From Filobasidium wieringae (lineage: Eukaryota; Basidiomycota; Tremellomycetes; Filobasidiales; Filobasidiaceae): 64,000 nucleotides of DNA. Made by a program: the position numbers and the translations under genes. The notes under the pieces are model-generated. The model was not told where the DNA came from and did not search any database. It saw nothing but the letters and a program-made list of their open reading frames with translations. The stretch is taken from NCBI GenBank assembly GCA_001600055.1, contig BCIV01000002.1:624287-688286 (forward strand). The letters run 5' to 3'. Below, one piece after another: positions 21,470 through 32,065 of the stretch. The stretch's first letter is position 1. Each line of letters opens with the position of its first letter.

Positions 21470-23132
21470 ATGGATCAGCGATGGAAGATGAATCAGCCGA
21501 ATCAACACTCTGCGATGGAACGGCCCATCAGAGCCCACAATCAGTCAGCCGTTGATCGGCATGCTCGACGCAGATCAGTTCCATCTCATCATCAAGCTCC
21601 AGCTGATGATCCTCGGCATCCTTTGAAACGTCCTACCGCTTCAATCGATAACACTCCAAAATCTGTTCGATCCGGTCAACGCAAGATTGAGCAAGTCTTT
21701 TTCCCTCCATTCGAGGAGGCTTCGGAAGGAGAGCCGAGCATAACAGGCGAAAAAAAGGAAGAAGGATGGGCGAAATGGTTTGCAACAGCTAACACCGACC
21801 CCATCGCGACCAACCATCAACAAGGTTCTACCCGACAAAGATCTTCATCCCCTATCCGTCGATCAGAGGTCACTCCTGTTCGATGGAGGCATCATCGGCG
21901 TACTCAGTCATCCCTTGATACCGTCACCTATAAGGAAGAGGCAGTATTGAGGCCGAGTGGAATTAGCCTGTCTCAACTCGAGATTGATCCTGCATCCTCA
22001 TCATCAGTTCAACCTGCAGATGACATCCCTAAGCGACAACCAGCAACGATATCGCCCCTAACAAGAAGAGCGAGACGGGTTCTGGGAGAAAGCAACGTGA
22101 ACAACATGGTTTCCCCGACAGAAGAGTGTTCGGGGGGTCATGGATTAGTAGAAGCCATCAGGTTGAAGCGGTTATTGAGGGAGGACGTCGAAAGCAAGTC
22201 GAGCAAAAATAACGAGGTCCCAGCTCGTATGGTAAGTCTATCTCCTTTGTGGCGAGCATCTCAATTTCTAATTGGTAAACTATTCATCGCTACAGTCATT
22301 GCACAGATCCACATCCTTGCCTATCAGCAGACACAAACGGAAAGCTGTTCCGAACGAAAACGAGCTAAGCAGTAAACGCTATCCGACCCCTACCTTGCGT
22401 GTACGGACGTGTCCACCTTCTCCTCCTGCGACCGAAGTTGAATGCGGAAAAGTCAAGAATCGACCCCCGCCTCTACGCAACCTACCTCCCCCATCTTGGT
22501 CCTCTCCCGGTCCATCCCCTCCCTTGACTTCCCTCGCTACACCTTTTTCAACGGATATGTTCGTTATGCCGTTTCCCAATCCGGTCGCGACCTTGACACC
22601 TGGGCTTTTGTCGCCCAACTATACTCCACCACATTCTCCTCGACATTATCAGCCTCGCAGCGTCCCCATAACTCCGCGATCAGATCCCATGGATGATGAA
22701 GACTGGGTTCAACCAACGCAACCTCGCATCAGGAGACGATCGAGTCTGCAGAGTTTCGAAAGCACTACGGAGACAATTAGGCCGTGGCATGTCGGCGTGG
22801 AATTGACGCCCAAACCGAGCCGAGCACAGCTAAATGCGGCCTATATGGATCCTCTTCAATCTGGACCTGCTGTGCCAAGTCAAGGGGTCTCCTCGAAGAG
22901 CCTCGGTTTGCAATTGGAGACGTTGGCTGCCGACTGGGATATCGAATCTGATGAAGAACGAGGCCGCCTGCAACAACTATCAGGACAGCGAGGCAGGTCA
23001 CGACGACCTGATCGTGCAGCTCTCAGAGAGAATGCAAGAAGAATCCGTATGAAGGTGGAAGGAAGAGATATTTCCGAACAGAGACCCCGGAGATCTGTCG
23101 CTCGTCAGCACAGCGATGTAAACACTAGATGA
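21470..23132 (+). CDS. Large disordered Ser/Pro/Arg-rich protein, unknown
   Basis: Two exons (21470-22231 and 22296-23132) joined by a 64-nt GTAAGT intron in phase 0, about 530 residues. The whole protein is low in hydrophobic residues and rich in Ser, Pro, Arg and Thr, with many SPxR-type sites that could be phosphorylated. Short ordered-looking pieces are KKEEGWAKWFATAN in the first half and the basic C-terminal helix RRPDRAALRENARRIRMKVE. No catalytic motif, membrane span or zinc finger is seen. I do not recognise it; a nuclear or cytoskeletal scaffold would fit but is a guess. ATG 21470 is the first in-frame ATG. Confidence 0.75.
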
Positions 23133-23256
23133 TTATACCCCAATTTATGTATACTATACAAGTATCGGCTGGTTGCAGAGCGTGGTTGCGTACAGTTCGA
23201 GATGCCGAGATCGTTAAGTTCGTGAAGGGTACAGGTATAGGCGGTCGGGAACATTC

Positions 23257-24052
23257 TCATTCCAACTTCTCCAAGTAGTCCAGGCGGTCCTGTTGCTTTG
23301 TTGATCAGCCTTTGCGTTCGGGCTAGAATCCTAGCCTACACTTACTAATACGACGTTTTTGCTCGTTTCCTCAACTTCTCCTGCAAGGAAGACTTCATCC
23401 AGGATCGCGTAAACCTTGAGCCAAGCACAAAGAGTGAGCCTTCAAAGCAGGAATAAGGTTTTCATAATCCTTACCTTGTAGAAGGAGAATACCAAATCCA
23501 GCTCGCAAACGTTCTGGAAGAATGCATCTATTATCACAAAAGCGTGAAACCTGAATCAACTGAGATACTTGTGAAAGTGGTGACGATCACGAGCTTACCA
23601 AGCACTTCTACAAAGAGGTGAATAGCCTCAAGGTATGCTAACTCGTTGTCATTGCTGTCCACGCAGACACAGAAGAAGAGTCCAGCATATCTTCGGTAGA
23701 TGATTTTGTCGTTACGGAACTGAGATGCAGCCATCAGCTGAGACGCTAGGACGATGGAAGGAATAGATTGAACTCACCTCCACGAAATTCGACTGATACT
23801 TCTGATCTCGAGGTGCAACTAGTCTGTGTACTTCACCTCTCAGGCGTACCTGAAGAGAAACAGGACTTTGATTATCGTGGTCGTTGAGACTTTCGTTGGA
23901 CAGACTGACCTTCTCATCGTCATCGTACGGAGCATACCACTTTGACAATCTCGTCTTCCCTTGCCGGTTCTGTCGTCATGCCTCAGAGTTAGAGCAAAGT
24001 CTCGACAAACAACCAAATTCATGCGTACCTGTACTAGGATGAATTTGATCAT
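23257..24052 (-). CDS. APS2: AP-2 adaptor complex sigma subunit
   Basis: The spliced protein is almost entirely conserved. It starts [20 protein letters not shown], then has [35 protein letters not shown] and [14 protein letters not shown], and ends [13 protein letters not shown] before a short tail. These residues match the sigma-2 subunit ([14 protein letters not shown] type) better than sigma-1 or sigma-3. AP-2 sigma packs against the alpha subunit and reads dileucine signals in clathrin endocytosis at the plasma membrane. It has many introns; even the first exon codes only eight residues. The last codons (LDYLEKLE) end at 23257. Confidence 0.95.
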
Positions 24053-24626
24053 CGCTTATTATCGTTGTACGGATAAATTGAATGGTAAGGTGAAGTCAGC
24101 GGATTGAGCAGGTGGCAGGTCGTGGTAGATGTTGCGATATGAGGTCGCTGCTCTCGGTCGGTGATGGATATGATGGTACGCCGAGCGGAACGCGTTCCCG
24201 GCTGCCGCAATTATCTAAACACTGCATATGACTGTCACATCACTACCGGCTACCAGCTACCAAATGGTCTTTGAGGATGCCGTGCTTTAGACCCGATGTG
24301 ATAAGGGCTGATTCGGCCCAAGGACTGTATGGTATGCCATGCAATATGTATAATGCGGACCGAGAGACAAAGAATGCGAATACAAATCGGAGGGCGTCCC
24401 AAGCCATGACATGCGCTACCAAAAGAGATTCCGGAAATGCGGAGAGAGTACAGTCGATGCAAAGAGAAGCCATGCAAACATCAGATGTCTATGGCAAAGG
24501 TTGGATGGCAAAGTGAGTGGGTGGGATCCTTGGCAAGAGTCGATTTTGACATACCGTTAAATTGATACCGGAATCGCTACACAAGTAAACCCAAACCCAA
24601 AATCCAAGCCCATCTCCCAAATCTTT
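24053..24626. other. Intergenic stretch, APS2 promoter side
   Basis: It contains frames on both strands (24243-24516) that mirror each other and have no recognisable content. No RNA gene or repeat was seen. Confidence 0.45.
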
Positions 24627-24914
24627 CTAATCCTCCTCCAAGAACCTGAGCTTTCCCTTCCCTCTTCCTCTCTCGTTCATCATGACCACCACATCCACCT
24701 TGTCTTTTGCTGCTCGAGCAGTCTCGCTCGACATTCCACCTTCCTCTTTCCGACTTTCCGCTTGATTGGCGACTTTGTGAAATCCTCCCGTTTCTGGCCG
24801 TACAGGACACGGAAAGGCGACGATGAGGACAGAGCCAAGAAAGGTTGCGGTGAAGAGAGTCTGCAGGAAGGATCGGTGAGAGGGATTGAAATATGTTTTG
24901 AGGAGAGGAGGCAT
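24627..24914 (-). CDS. Small single-pass membrane protein, fungal hypothetical
   Basis: A single exon of 95 codons. After a short polar N-terminus (MPPLLKTYFNPSHRSF) there is one hydrophobic segment, TLFTATFLGSVLIVAFPCP, ending in a Pro/Cys-rich turn. A charged tail rich in Lys, Glu and Arg follows. This shape is common in small inner-membrane assembly factors, but I cannot assign a family. The frame is clean from the first ATG at 24914 to the stop at 24627. Confidence 0.6.
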   Translation of the reverse strand: MPPLLKTYFNPSHRSFLQTLFTATFLGSVLIVAFPCPVRPETGGFHKVANQAESRKEEGGMSSETARAAKDKVDVVVMMNERGRGKGKLRFLEED

Positions 24915-25442
24915 CGTATATAGTGATCAGGTCAATGCTAGAGTTGTAAGAAGCAGATGTAGTTAAGCTAACGAAGAGACCATTTGCAAAGTCTCTTCAA
25001 GGTATCTCACGTTGTATTGTATGGTCGATGTGTCACTGCCGATCTTTTGGTGTTTTGAGCTCTTCTTTTTCGAAGCAATCCGGAGCGTTGATTCCAGTTC
25101 CGAGGGGATATCTTCCTATAATAGCCTCCCACTCCTGGTAGTATACAGTTTCGTTTTACGAAGGGTTGAGGTTCAGACTGAGACAGGGTCGTGTTGGTTG
25201 TGACAATCGGGGCGAGCTGATAGGCGATCTAGATTATTGATTTCCACCTTACTCCATTCGCCCGGGAAACAGGACGGACTTAAGCTCACGATCGATGTCC
25301 GTGTTCAATTAGTGATTACGCATACACGAAGTCACTGGATAGGCTCAAGCAGGGTGAGCTGTTTCCAACATGAGCATCCTCCCATTCTTGCTGGTTTAGC
25401 AACAAGTGATCAGCCACAAAACACATACGAGAAACCTTGATC
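24915..25442. other. Divergent promoter region
   Basis: About 530 bp between the small membrane protein gene and SHB17. Frames at 25012-25203 and 25237-25440 have no coding signature. Nothing else was recognised. Confidence 0.45.
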
Positions 25443-26571
25443 ATGGGTCGCATGCCTCACGTCTACCTCGTCCGTCACGGTGGGTGCGGTCTTCCTGTAC
25501 CGGAGATGAGAGCGACCTAAAGAAACTGATTCACGGACCATAGGTCAGACGGAGTGGTCTATCAACGGTACGGATCGAATCAAGATTGTTATTTGGTGTC
25601 ATAATAGCTGAAGAAACCTCTCTGTCTCACTCAGGTCGTCACGTGCGTCAACAGCCAGAAGAAGGTGCATCTTGTCGAAGCTGACCAGGCTGTTTGCTTG
25701 CAACAGACTGGAACCAGTGATATTCCCCTTACTGCCGAAGGGGTTGAGACTATGAAGCGCACTGCCTCGATTGCTGTTCCTGGTATGTTTGACTCGATAT
25801 ACTACCTGTGTGATGTTGGCCCTTCGCTTATGATCGGGCTACCAGACGTCATCAACCCTAAGAACGTGGCTCATGTGTTCGTCTCTCCTCGACAACGAGC
25901 TCAGAAGACTGCCGAACTCGTTCGTGTTCTATACATCCTTGGATTTGAAGTATTACTGAATTCATTGTTTCGGTACCGTAGCTCTTTTCGGCATCTTCCG
26001 CCGATCTGCCCAAGTTCGAGACCGATCCCAGCATAGCCGAATGGGATTACGGCGCTTACGAAGGACTCAAGACCCATGAAATCAAGCAGAAGAAGGCTGA
26101 CTGGTGGATCTGGACTGACGGATGTCCTCCCAGCGAGAAGGAAGGTGGACCCAAGGGAGAGAGCGTAAAAGAGATGGAAGAGAGGGTAGATGGCGTTATC
26201 GCAAAGATCAAGGCTTGTCATAAAGAGGTCAGTTTGGTTTCCGAGACAAAGGAGGGGGAGCGGAGCTCATCCTTGTAAGATCGTTTTAGAGTTACGACAA
26301 GGATGAGGATGCGAAAGATATCGTTGTTGTTTCCCACGGACACTTTTCGAGGTGTTTCATCGTTCGTTGGTGCGGATGGCCTCTTGAGACCGGGTAAGTC
26401 TTCGATATCAGGATGACGAACAGCAAGCAACTCGCGCTCATCGCCCTTCTCTCAAACAGATATCATATATCCTCCGATGCGGGAGCTCTGGCCATTTTGG
26501 GTTATCAACACAACAACCTGGAAGAGCCAAGCTTGATCGCGTTGAACTGGTTCTCCCAGGATCGTTCGTGA
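25443..26571 (+). CDS. SHB17: Histidine phosphatase, sedoheptulose-1,7-bisphosphatase type (SHB17-like)
   Basis: Landmarks are YLVRHGQTEWSINGRHTG (catalytic His in VRHG), FVSPRQRAQKTAEL, EWDYGAYEGLKT (acid residue) and VVVSHGHFSRCF (second catalytic His). The C-terminal ISSDAGALAILGYQHNN mirrors the DAGGIGVLSYAHHN block of yeast Shb17. The enzyme dephosphorylates sedoheptulose bisphosphate and so feeds ribose-phosphate synthesis. Exon 3 is an 8-nt microexon at 25635-25642 that supplies the Gly-Arg-His codons; the family alignment requires it. Six further introns are short. One donor (GTTCGT after the GAACTC codons) is non-canonical but fits GTNNGT. Confidence 0.88.
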
Positions 26572-26840
26572 TCTTGGCATGAGGTGATGGAAACGCATAG
26601 CATCGTTGTATCGAGTTGACAAGAAGAGAATTCGTGCATGCTACATGATCATTCAGGTTCGCCGTCACGTCCCGTTCGAGGAGGACGGAGGAGGATGTCC
26701 AGACTTTGAGATGGGGACCATCCTGCACGCGCCATTCATCGTCACTTGCCTTCGAATCTGTGACGGTGTTGATAGATTCCATCTCTCACACCAGGCGGAA
26801 CATCTTTGGATGGACAAGGTTTATCGATGTCCGCAGGGCA

Positions 26841-26875
26841 CGATCATATCAAGTGTTGAACCAGTCCAACAAGAT
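26841..26875 (+). repeat. Short direct repeat, pair 1, copy a
   Basis: A 35-bp segment matching 27517-27551 at 32 of 35 positions by hand count. The sequence CAA here corresponds to TAG in the other copy in the VLNQS frame. Confidence 0.7.
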
Positions 26876-26949
26876 GAAGCGACGTCCTCCTCGGTCCTCG
26901 GCCTAGCGGGTGGGATGATGACATTCCGGATGAGCCACCACAACCGGCC

Positions 26950-28101
26950 ATGGACCTCAGCAAAGATCTGCATTTCCATGTGGCTGATATCGATGGTCGT
27001 CCTCCACTGCTCCCAACTATCAAACCTCCATCTCAAATCTATCCGTCTCAGGATATGCAAGACCCTCCTTTCAGAGTCTTTGAGCAAGTGATCAAGGCTG
27101 ACGTTACCACGCACTTGAAGAGGTTCAACGCCACGGCAGAGCTCTCCATGGCATCCTCCATAGCCGCATATGTAACGTACCACATCAATCTGTCAGGGTA
27201 TCGAACCAAACCCAAGAAGGAATTCCGATTTGGCAAAACACAGTATCACCAGAGTCTTCGTATCGTTGGCCATTCCTTGAGGGTCTTTCAAACAGAACTG
27301 GAAGCTGCCGAGAAAGGTTTGTCCTCCACCATTGTCAAGACGCTATCACGACTACTGGCGATGTCGTTCCATTCAACACACCATTCAGCGTACCTGCTCT
27401 TATGGAATAGGTGGTTGGACAAGGCTTATGAACCTCTGCAGGTAGAAGTCCACCACATCATCTACCATGTGGGTCAACACGCTCAAGCAGCCTTGATCGC
27501 AAGTGGGATCCCAGCGCGATCATATTAGGTGTTGAACCAGTCCGACAAGATCAAGGACGACACGTTGAAGTACAATGTCCTTTTGGAAGAGACTGGCAGT
27601 GACAGGGTGAACGTCAGAGCAGGAATAGGTGGCGCCAATACCAGTTTGTGGCTCTCCAGCTTGATCAGCAAGGAAGAAACGATAAGGGTCGGGGATTGGG
27701 CGCTTGGGTATGACACTGAGTGGATGCCTCCAGGCAGTCGTCCTCCCGTTAGAACGATCTGTATTGAACAGCCATGTTTCATCAGTCTGAAAATGGATGA
27801 AACGCCTGGATCCATTCAACGTGCCTTCATGGGCCAGCCTCGACACATCAGCTTGTCTGTAGGAAACAAAACAAGTAGAGGCGTATTGCGGTTGGATCCT
27901 AGCAGAAATAAGTGGCACCAATACCAGTCTATGGCCTCTAAGCTTGACCAGCAAGGAAGAGACAATAGGAGGTATACCCTTCCCAAAACGACAGATAACA
28001 AACTCTATCGTCGACTTGGCGACTTGCTCATTAGAATTAATGATTCACCAATCTCGACCAGCGATTTGAAGGTGCGGTCAAGCTATGCCTGTGCTTCTTG
28101 A
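26950..28101 (+). CDS. Unknown coding region with internal duplications and one in-frame TAG
   Basis: One frame is open for about 383 codons except for a TAG at 27526-27528. The first part (DLSKDLHFHVADIDG, AELSMASSIAAYVTYH, QSLRIVGHSLRVFQTELEA) has coding-like codon structure. The TAG is removed if 27469-27528 is a 60-nt intron (GTGGGT donor, TTAG acceptor), which keeps the frame. Two sequence pairs are duplicated inside the locus (26841/27517 and 27618/27901). Related frames start before 26950, so the gene may begin near 26600. No domain was recognised. It may be a rapidly changing lineage-specific gene or a decaying one. Confidence 0.4.
27517..27551 (+). repeat. Short direct repeat, pair 1, copy b
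   Basis: Partner of 26841-26875. It spans the TAG at 27526-27528 and the putative intron acceptor. Confidence 0.7.
27618..27687 (+). repeat. Direct repeat, pair 2, copy a
   Basis: A 70-bp segment matching 27901-27970 at about 55 of 70 positions by hand count. In the frame used by copy b it would encode RNRWRQYQFVALQLDQQGR, but the long open frame reads it in another phase. Confidence 0.7.
27901..27970 (+). repeat. Direct repeat, pair 2, copy b
   Basis: Partner of 27618-27687. It encodes SRNKWHQYQSMASKLDQQGR in the long open frame. Confidence 0.7.
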
Positions 28102-28263
28102 ACTTGGTATAGATACAGTTTATGGGAAGATGATACAACCATTATAAATAATCTCTAAGGGTCAAACCAACCCAGTATCAGTCGACATGGATCAGACATT
28201 GTGCAGTGCGGAGAAGCGAAGAATGACTGACCTTTTTCACCTGTGAACTCGTCCTCGTCCCCT

Positions 28264-28950
28264 CTAGACCTCCTTCAAGAACCCCTGCACGATCAACCTC
28301 TCCACATCCGATCTCTTGACCATGTACCTCTGTCCGCGTCTGAATTCCACCTGACCCGATTCGGTATAGACCACTCCGCAATCCTTTACGACCTGTACGT
28401 CCACGTAGAGTTCCCCGGGAGGTGTCGAGATGGAGGATGAGAGGTCAAGAACGTCCAAGTATGGGGATTTGTAATTGAGAATCAAGTCGTTGTACGAACG
28501 TAGGAAATCCAGTTCGTGAGGTGAGATCCTCGATCGAAGATCGACCGTCCCTTCCGTCCCGTTCCCCATCGTCCCCGTATTACCCGTGGACGCATTGCCT
28601 TCGTCCAGAGAAGAAGCTCCCATATCGCTCGCCAACAGGTGAGCTAGTCCTCCTCCGGCAGCCCAATACATCTCTTTCAACCCCTCGACCCGTCCGAGAT
28701 GGTACCCCATCAAACACCTCTTATTCCTCCTCGCTGCGAGATGCTGCACGGTCAGAGCGCATACCAGTCCCTGATCCGCTTGGAGTTGTTCGCGGGTATG
28801 AGAAGAGGTGATCTGTTGGATGGAGCTGTCCAGCTGACGTGTTTCCAAGGCGACTTGGCGGATGAGGGGGTCGTTGTATTTGGGTAGAGTTGAAGTGAGG
28901 GCGGCACGACGTGATTCTTGGATGAGCTGGAGGGCGTCGTCTGCGTACAT
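28264..28950 (-). CDS. PSF1: GINS complex subunit Psf1
   Basis: A single exon of 228 codons. The N-terminus MYADDALQLIQESRRA aligns with the Psf1 start (MFCEKAMELIRELHRA in human). The central helix has ARRNKRCLMGYHLGRVEGLK, and ELDFLRSYNDLILNYKS follows. The C-terminal B domain reads LYVDVQVVKDCGVVYTESG, then KRSDVERLIVQGFL. GINS (Sld5, Psf1-3) joins Cdc45 and Mcm2-7 to form the replicative CMG helicase. A fungal Gly/Ser/Thr-rich insert (residues about 115-135) separates the helical domain from ELDFLRSY. Absence of introns is unusual for this region. Confidence 0.93.
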   Translation of the reverse strand: MYADDALQLIQESRRAALTSTLPKYNDPLIRQVALETRQLDSSIQQITSSHTREQLQADQGLVCALTVQHLAARRNKRCLMGYHLGRVEGLKEMYWAAGGGLAHLLASDMGASSLDEGNASTGNTGTMGNGTEGTVDLRSRISPHELDFLRSYNDLILNYKSPYLDVLDLSSSISTPPGELYVDVQVVKDCGVVYTESGQVEFRRGQRYMVKRSDVERLIVQGFLKEV

Positions 28951-29432
28951 CTCGGCGGTGGGCCTGAAGAGGTAGTGGACACGGAGATATTAGTGAGGAT
29001 GTGGAGGATGCAAGGGAGCGTTCTTGACTAAATAGTAACTCTGCATATTTCTCTCATAACGATCACAATGACGATCACTCTCCAAAAAGTACACAAAAAA
29101 ACACGCGTTCAACCATATTCTACGGCCCTAAATATCCAGAAAACCAAGAAAATCCATATAATTCGGCAGGAAGAAACTGAAACCGGTATAGTCCGATCGA
29201 TTGTAGCGCGCGCAGAGTCGAGCGAGACCTTTCGATATGGGATGTCGACGTCCGATCAGAGGTGAAGCTGTCGAAAGCGGTACGTAGGATCGAAGGCCCG
29301 GGGTGGGCAGAAGCGGGCGAGCAGGGTGTCCAAAGCCGTATACCGTATGACGCTGCGAGACGAGGACGAACGCTCTCGAACGCTCTTGAGCAAGGTGTAA
29401 TGAGTTTGACGTTTGATTCATCTGGTCGGACC
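28951..29432. other. Intergenic stretch between PSF1 and the Pro/Ser-rich gene
   Basis: Both neighbours lie on the minus strand, so this holds the PSF1 promoter and the 3' UTR of the next gene. A minus frame at 29128-29484 has no recognisable content. Confidence 0.45.
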
Positions 29433-30080
29433 CTAAGTACCGCGGACGAGATCCACCGCTAGCTCCGCATGAGAACGGACGCAAGAATCCCTAGCAGGCC
29501 TGACCTTGTCCTTGTTTGCCTTGACGGCGGACGTCTTGGGCTTGGGTGGGATGGGGGAGAACGAGGGGCTCCAGTAATGAGCCAAACCGGAGGGGGATTC
29601 GTAGATGACCGGGTAGAACGGTTCCATCGGCTGAGCTTGACAGGCTCGTTGGACCTGGGGCTTGGGTTGAGGTGCGGGTTTGGTCGATTTGGATCGGTTG
29701 GAGGTGAAGAACGATCGGAACTTGGATTGAGCCGGCGCTGCAGTAGTAGTAATAGCAGCGGAAATGGCGTATTTAGGAGGACTGGGAGAGACGTCCGGAA
29801 TGACGGGTAATCCCACAACTATTAAATGAAAACGGTCAGTCCACTCACTCGTTTCCACCCGAAGCGAAGGAAACTGAAACTCACAACCGATCGTACCGCT
29901 CAACTCGGCGAGCGCGGCTTCGTAATCCTTCCCCTTCTTCTCCTCCTTCTGCTCGAGCTGGGCTTGTTTCTTGTCGGCGGACAAGATGAAACCGTTGGAG
30001 GTGTAAGTGGGAACGGGATCGAGCGATTGGAAGGAAGACCGGGTGGTCGTCTGAGACAGAGCGGAGGTCTGAGTGGACAT
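29433..30080 (-). CDS. Hypothetical Pro/Ser/Lys-rich protein
   Basis: ATG 30080 opens MSTQTSALSQTTTRSSF. A charged helix (QLEQKEEKKGKDYEAALAEL) follows, then an intron from GTGAGTTTC to a TTTAATAG acceptor near 29820, and a Pro-rich second exon with LPVIPDVSPSPPKYAISA and EPFYPVIYESPSGLAHYWSP. The intron is a multiple of three and lacks a stop, so retention would insert residues rather than truncate. Composition is largely disordered. Family unknown. The frame extends far upstream of the chosen ATG, but that part lacks protein character and includes 5' UTR-like CT-rich sequence. Confidence 0.6.
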   Translation of the reverse strand: MSTQTSALSQTTTRSSFQSLDPVPTYTSNGFILSADKKQAQLEQKEEKKGKDYEAALAELSGTIGCEFQFPSLRVETSEWTDRFHLIVVGLPVIPDVSPSPPKYAISAAITTTAAPAQSKFRSFFTSNRSKSTKPAPQPKPQVQRACQAQPMEPFYPVIYESPSGLAHYWSPSFSPIPPKPKTSAVKANKDKVRPARDSCVRSHAELAVDLVRGT

Positions 30081-30699
30081 TGTCGAGTTGTTTGAGTTGG
30101 TTGGGTTGGAAGGGGTAGAGATGAGTATGGTAAAGCTGAAGTGTACGTATGTGCGTGTGTGGCAAGAACTGAATCGTCTATACAATCCACACCTTCCTGA
30201 CCTATGTGCTATGTTATATATACATTTCCTCGGGACTCTCGATCGCTGAATCATCCCGCTGAGCCGCTGTAGCACCTGACCGAACCCCCTTTCTCTCTCG
30301 CTTCCGGGTTCCCTTTGTCGAATCATCTGATCTGACGCGGACATGACTTGTGCTGCTGAGCAACGTTCGTTCGAGCAGGTCGAGTCAGCTTTCCACGTCG
30401 ACGCCAGAAAGTGAAGCGAGTGTGTGACATGGCTAAAAGCGGAAATCCCCCCTTCGAAGTGTGAGAGAATCGCGGTCACGGCTGCGGAACCGGAAAGTGT
30501 TTCGAATGATTGGACACGTACACTCGGATCCGAGCGAGGGGGTTCGCTTCCGTCCGATGCGTTATCGCGATCACGCCTATGCGATTTGGGATTTGGTAGA
30601 GAGGATGAAACGAGGAAATCAGGTTTCCAGGTTCACAAGCGACAACCCGCAACTCGTACAACTCGACACCTCGCCCTCTCACACACTCGATCTGTTAGG
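30081..30699. other. Divergent promoter region
   Basis: About 620 bp between the Pro/Ser-rich gene and ATP10. Open frames extend through it from both genes without a stop but without conservation. A TATATATA element near 30216 could serve the minus-strand gene. Confidence 0.4.
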
Positions 30700-31981
30700 A
30701 TGGCGTCAGCGGCCATCACTGCACTCACTTGGAAACGTTTCACGGCGACGGCGATCGCTTCGACAACCAAATCGTCATCCACTTCTCAGCTTTTCATTCC
30801 AAAAACACTTTCGCACCGACGAAACATCGCATCATCTTCCCTTTCTTATCAACGACAGCAGACACACTCGTCCTCGTCCATTCCTAAACCTGCACCTGCA
30901 TCTGCCCCTACACCTGCGTCATCCTCCACACCCTCCTCCGCGTCCCCGTTGGCAGACCTCACAGCCGAACCTACCGAAACTCAACTCCCCATCCTCCCTC
31001 GTCCTCTCGGTCAGAAAGAACCCCCAACAACCGCTCAGAAGACATGGCAAGAAAAGAAAGAAGAGATGCTCGATAGGGGCAAGAGGTTGGAGAAACGTAA
31101 AGCCCTGTACGTCTCGTTTCAATCATTCCGCTCTATCCCTCCTGACGAACTTATATGATTGACTTCTACCCGAACGGACAGAGTGAAAGAAGCGACTCAG
31201 GGATATTTCCATGATTTCCACGAGACGAGAAGAGCAGGTGGACACGGTGGTAAAACCTGGATAGGTCCGCCCGTCTTGATCCGGGAAGACGTGAGTCCCC
31301 ATCTCGTCTCATCCCGTTTCCAACCTACCCTGACCCCCCCCATTCCTCGTCTCCGACCCGAATAGAAATCGCTATACTTTCCCGAGATCTCCGGGACCAA
31401 CCTCTTCCGTTCGAAGACCCATACGACGACGCTCTTGAAGGACAAGATCAGTATCCTCGTCGTCCTCGGCGCCAGGATCAGTGAGGAACACGCAGCGAGT
31501 TTCGTACAGGACGTATTAGATGATTGGGAGGGTGACGATGGGTTTCAATACGTTCAGGTAGGCCGTTCATGAACAGGTGACTGGAACGAAGGGGTTGATC
31601 ATGCGACGAAATTGTAGATCAACCATCAACCCAACCCTTTGAAATCGCTACTCTTGACGTTGTTCATATCGAGTTTAAAAAGGACGATGAAGGAGGAACG
31701 ATGGAATTCCTACATGATCGCAGGGGGAGAATGGGGTGGAGTAAGTCACCCTCATCCATCCCATCTGAAACGTCGTTCCTAACACTGTGGTCCCCTGACC
31801 ATAGCTCAAGGAACCTCTAGCGATCACGAACAAACACGTCGGGTACGTCTACTTGGTGGATGGGAACGGCAAGATCAGATGGGCCGGATGTGGGTATGCC
31901 ACGCCTGAAGAAAAGGAAGCCCTCCGACGAGGAGTCGCGGTGCTCTTGGGAAGAGTCAAAGAGGGAAGAACAACAGGTTGA
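30700..31981 (+). CDS. ATP10: ATP10, mitochondrial ATP synthase Fo assembly factor
   Basis: A long Ser/Thr/Arg-rich presequence and Pro/Ala-rich linker lead into the Atp10 domain. Its landmarks are GYFHDFHETRRAGGHGGKTW, PPVLIREDKSLYFPEISG, a KISILVVLGAR beta strand, and the C-terminal HVGYVYLVDGNGKIRWAGCG followed by TPEEKEALRRG. Atp10 acts in the inner membrane to assemble the Fo subunit 6 (Atp6) with the rest of ATP synthase. Four introns, all GT-AG, keep the frame. ATG 30700 starts the presequence; the frame is open further upstream. It converges on the helicase gene with 84 bp between the stops, so the 3' UTRs must overlap. Confidence 0.93.
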
Positions 31982-32065
31982 TTCGATCGGGGTGCATGAG
32001 GTGTCGTCACTCGTTACAAATTCGTTAACAGAGCAGGGTCCATAGATGTGTACACGTTACTTTCT

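Noticed and set aside
27520..27954. A 144-codon minus-strand frame opposite the duplicated locus
   Set aside because: It mirrors the plus-strand repeats and has weaker coding character. It could be revived if antisense transcripts are found.
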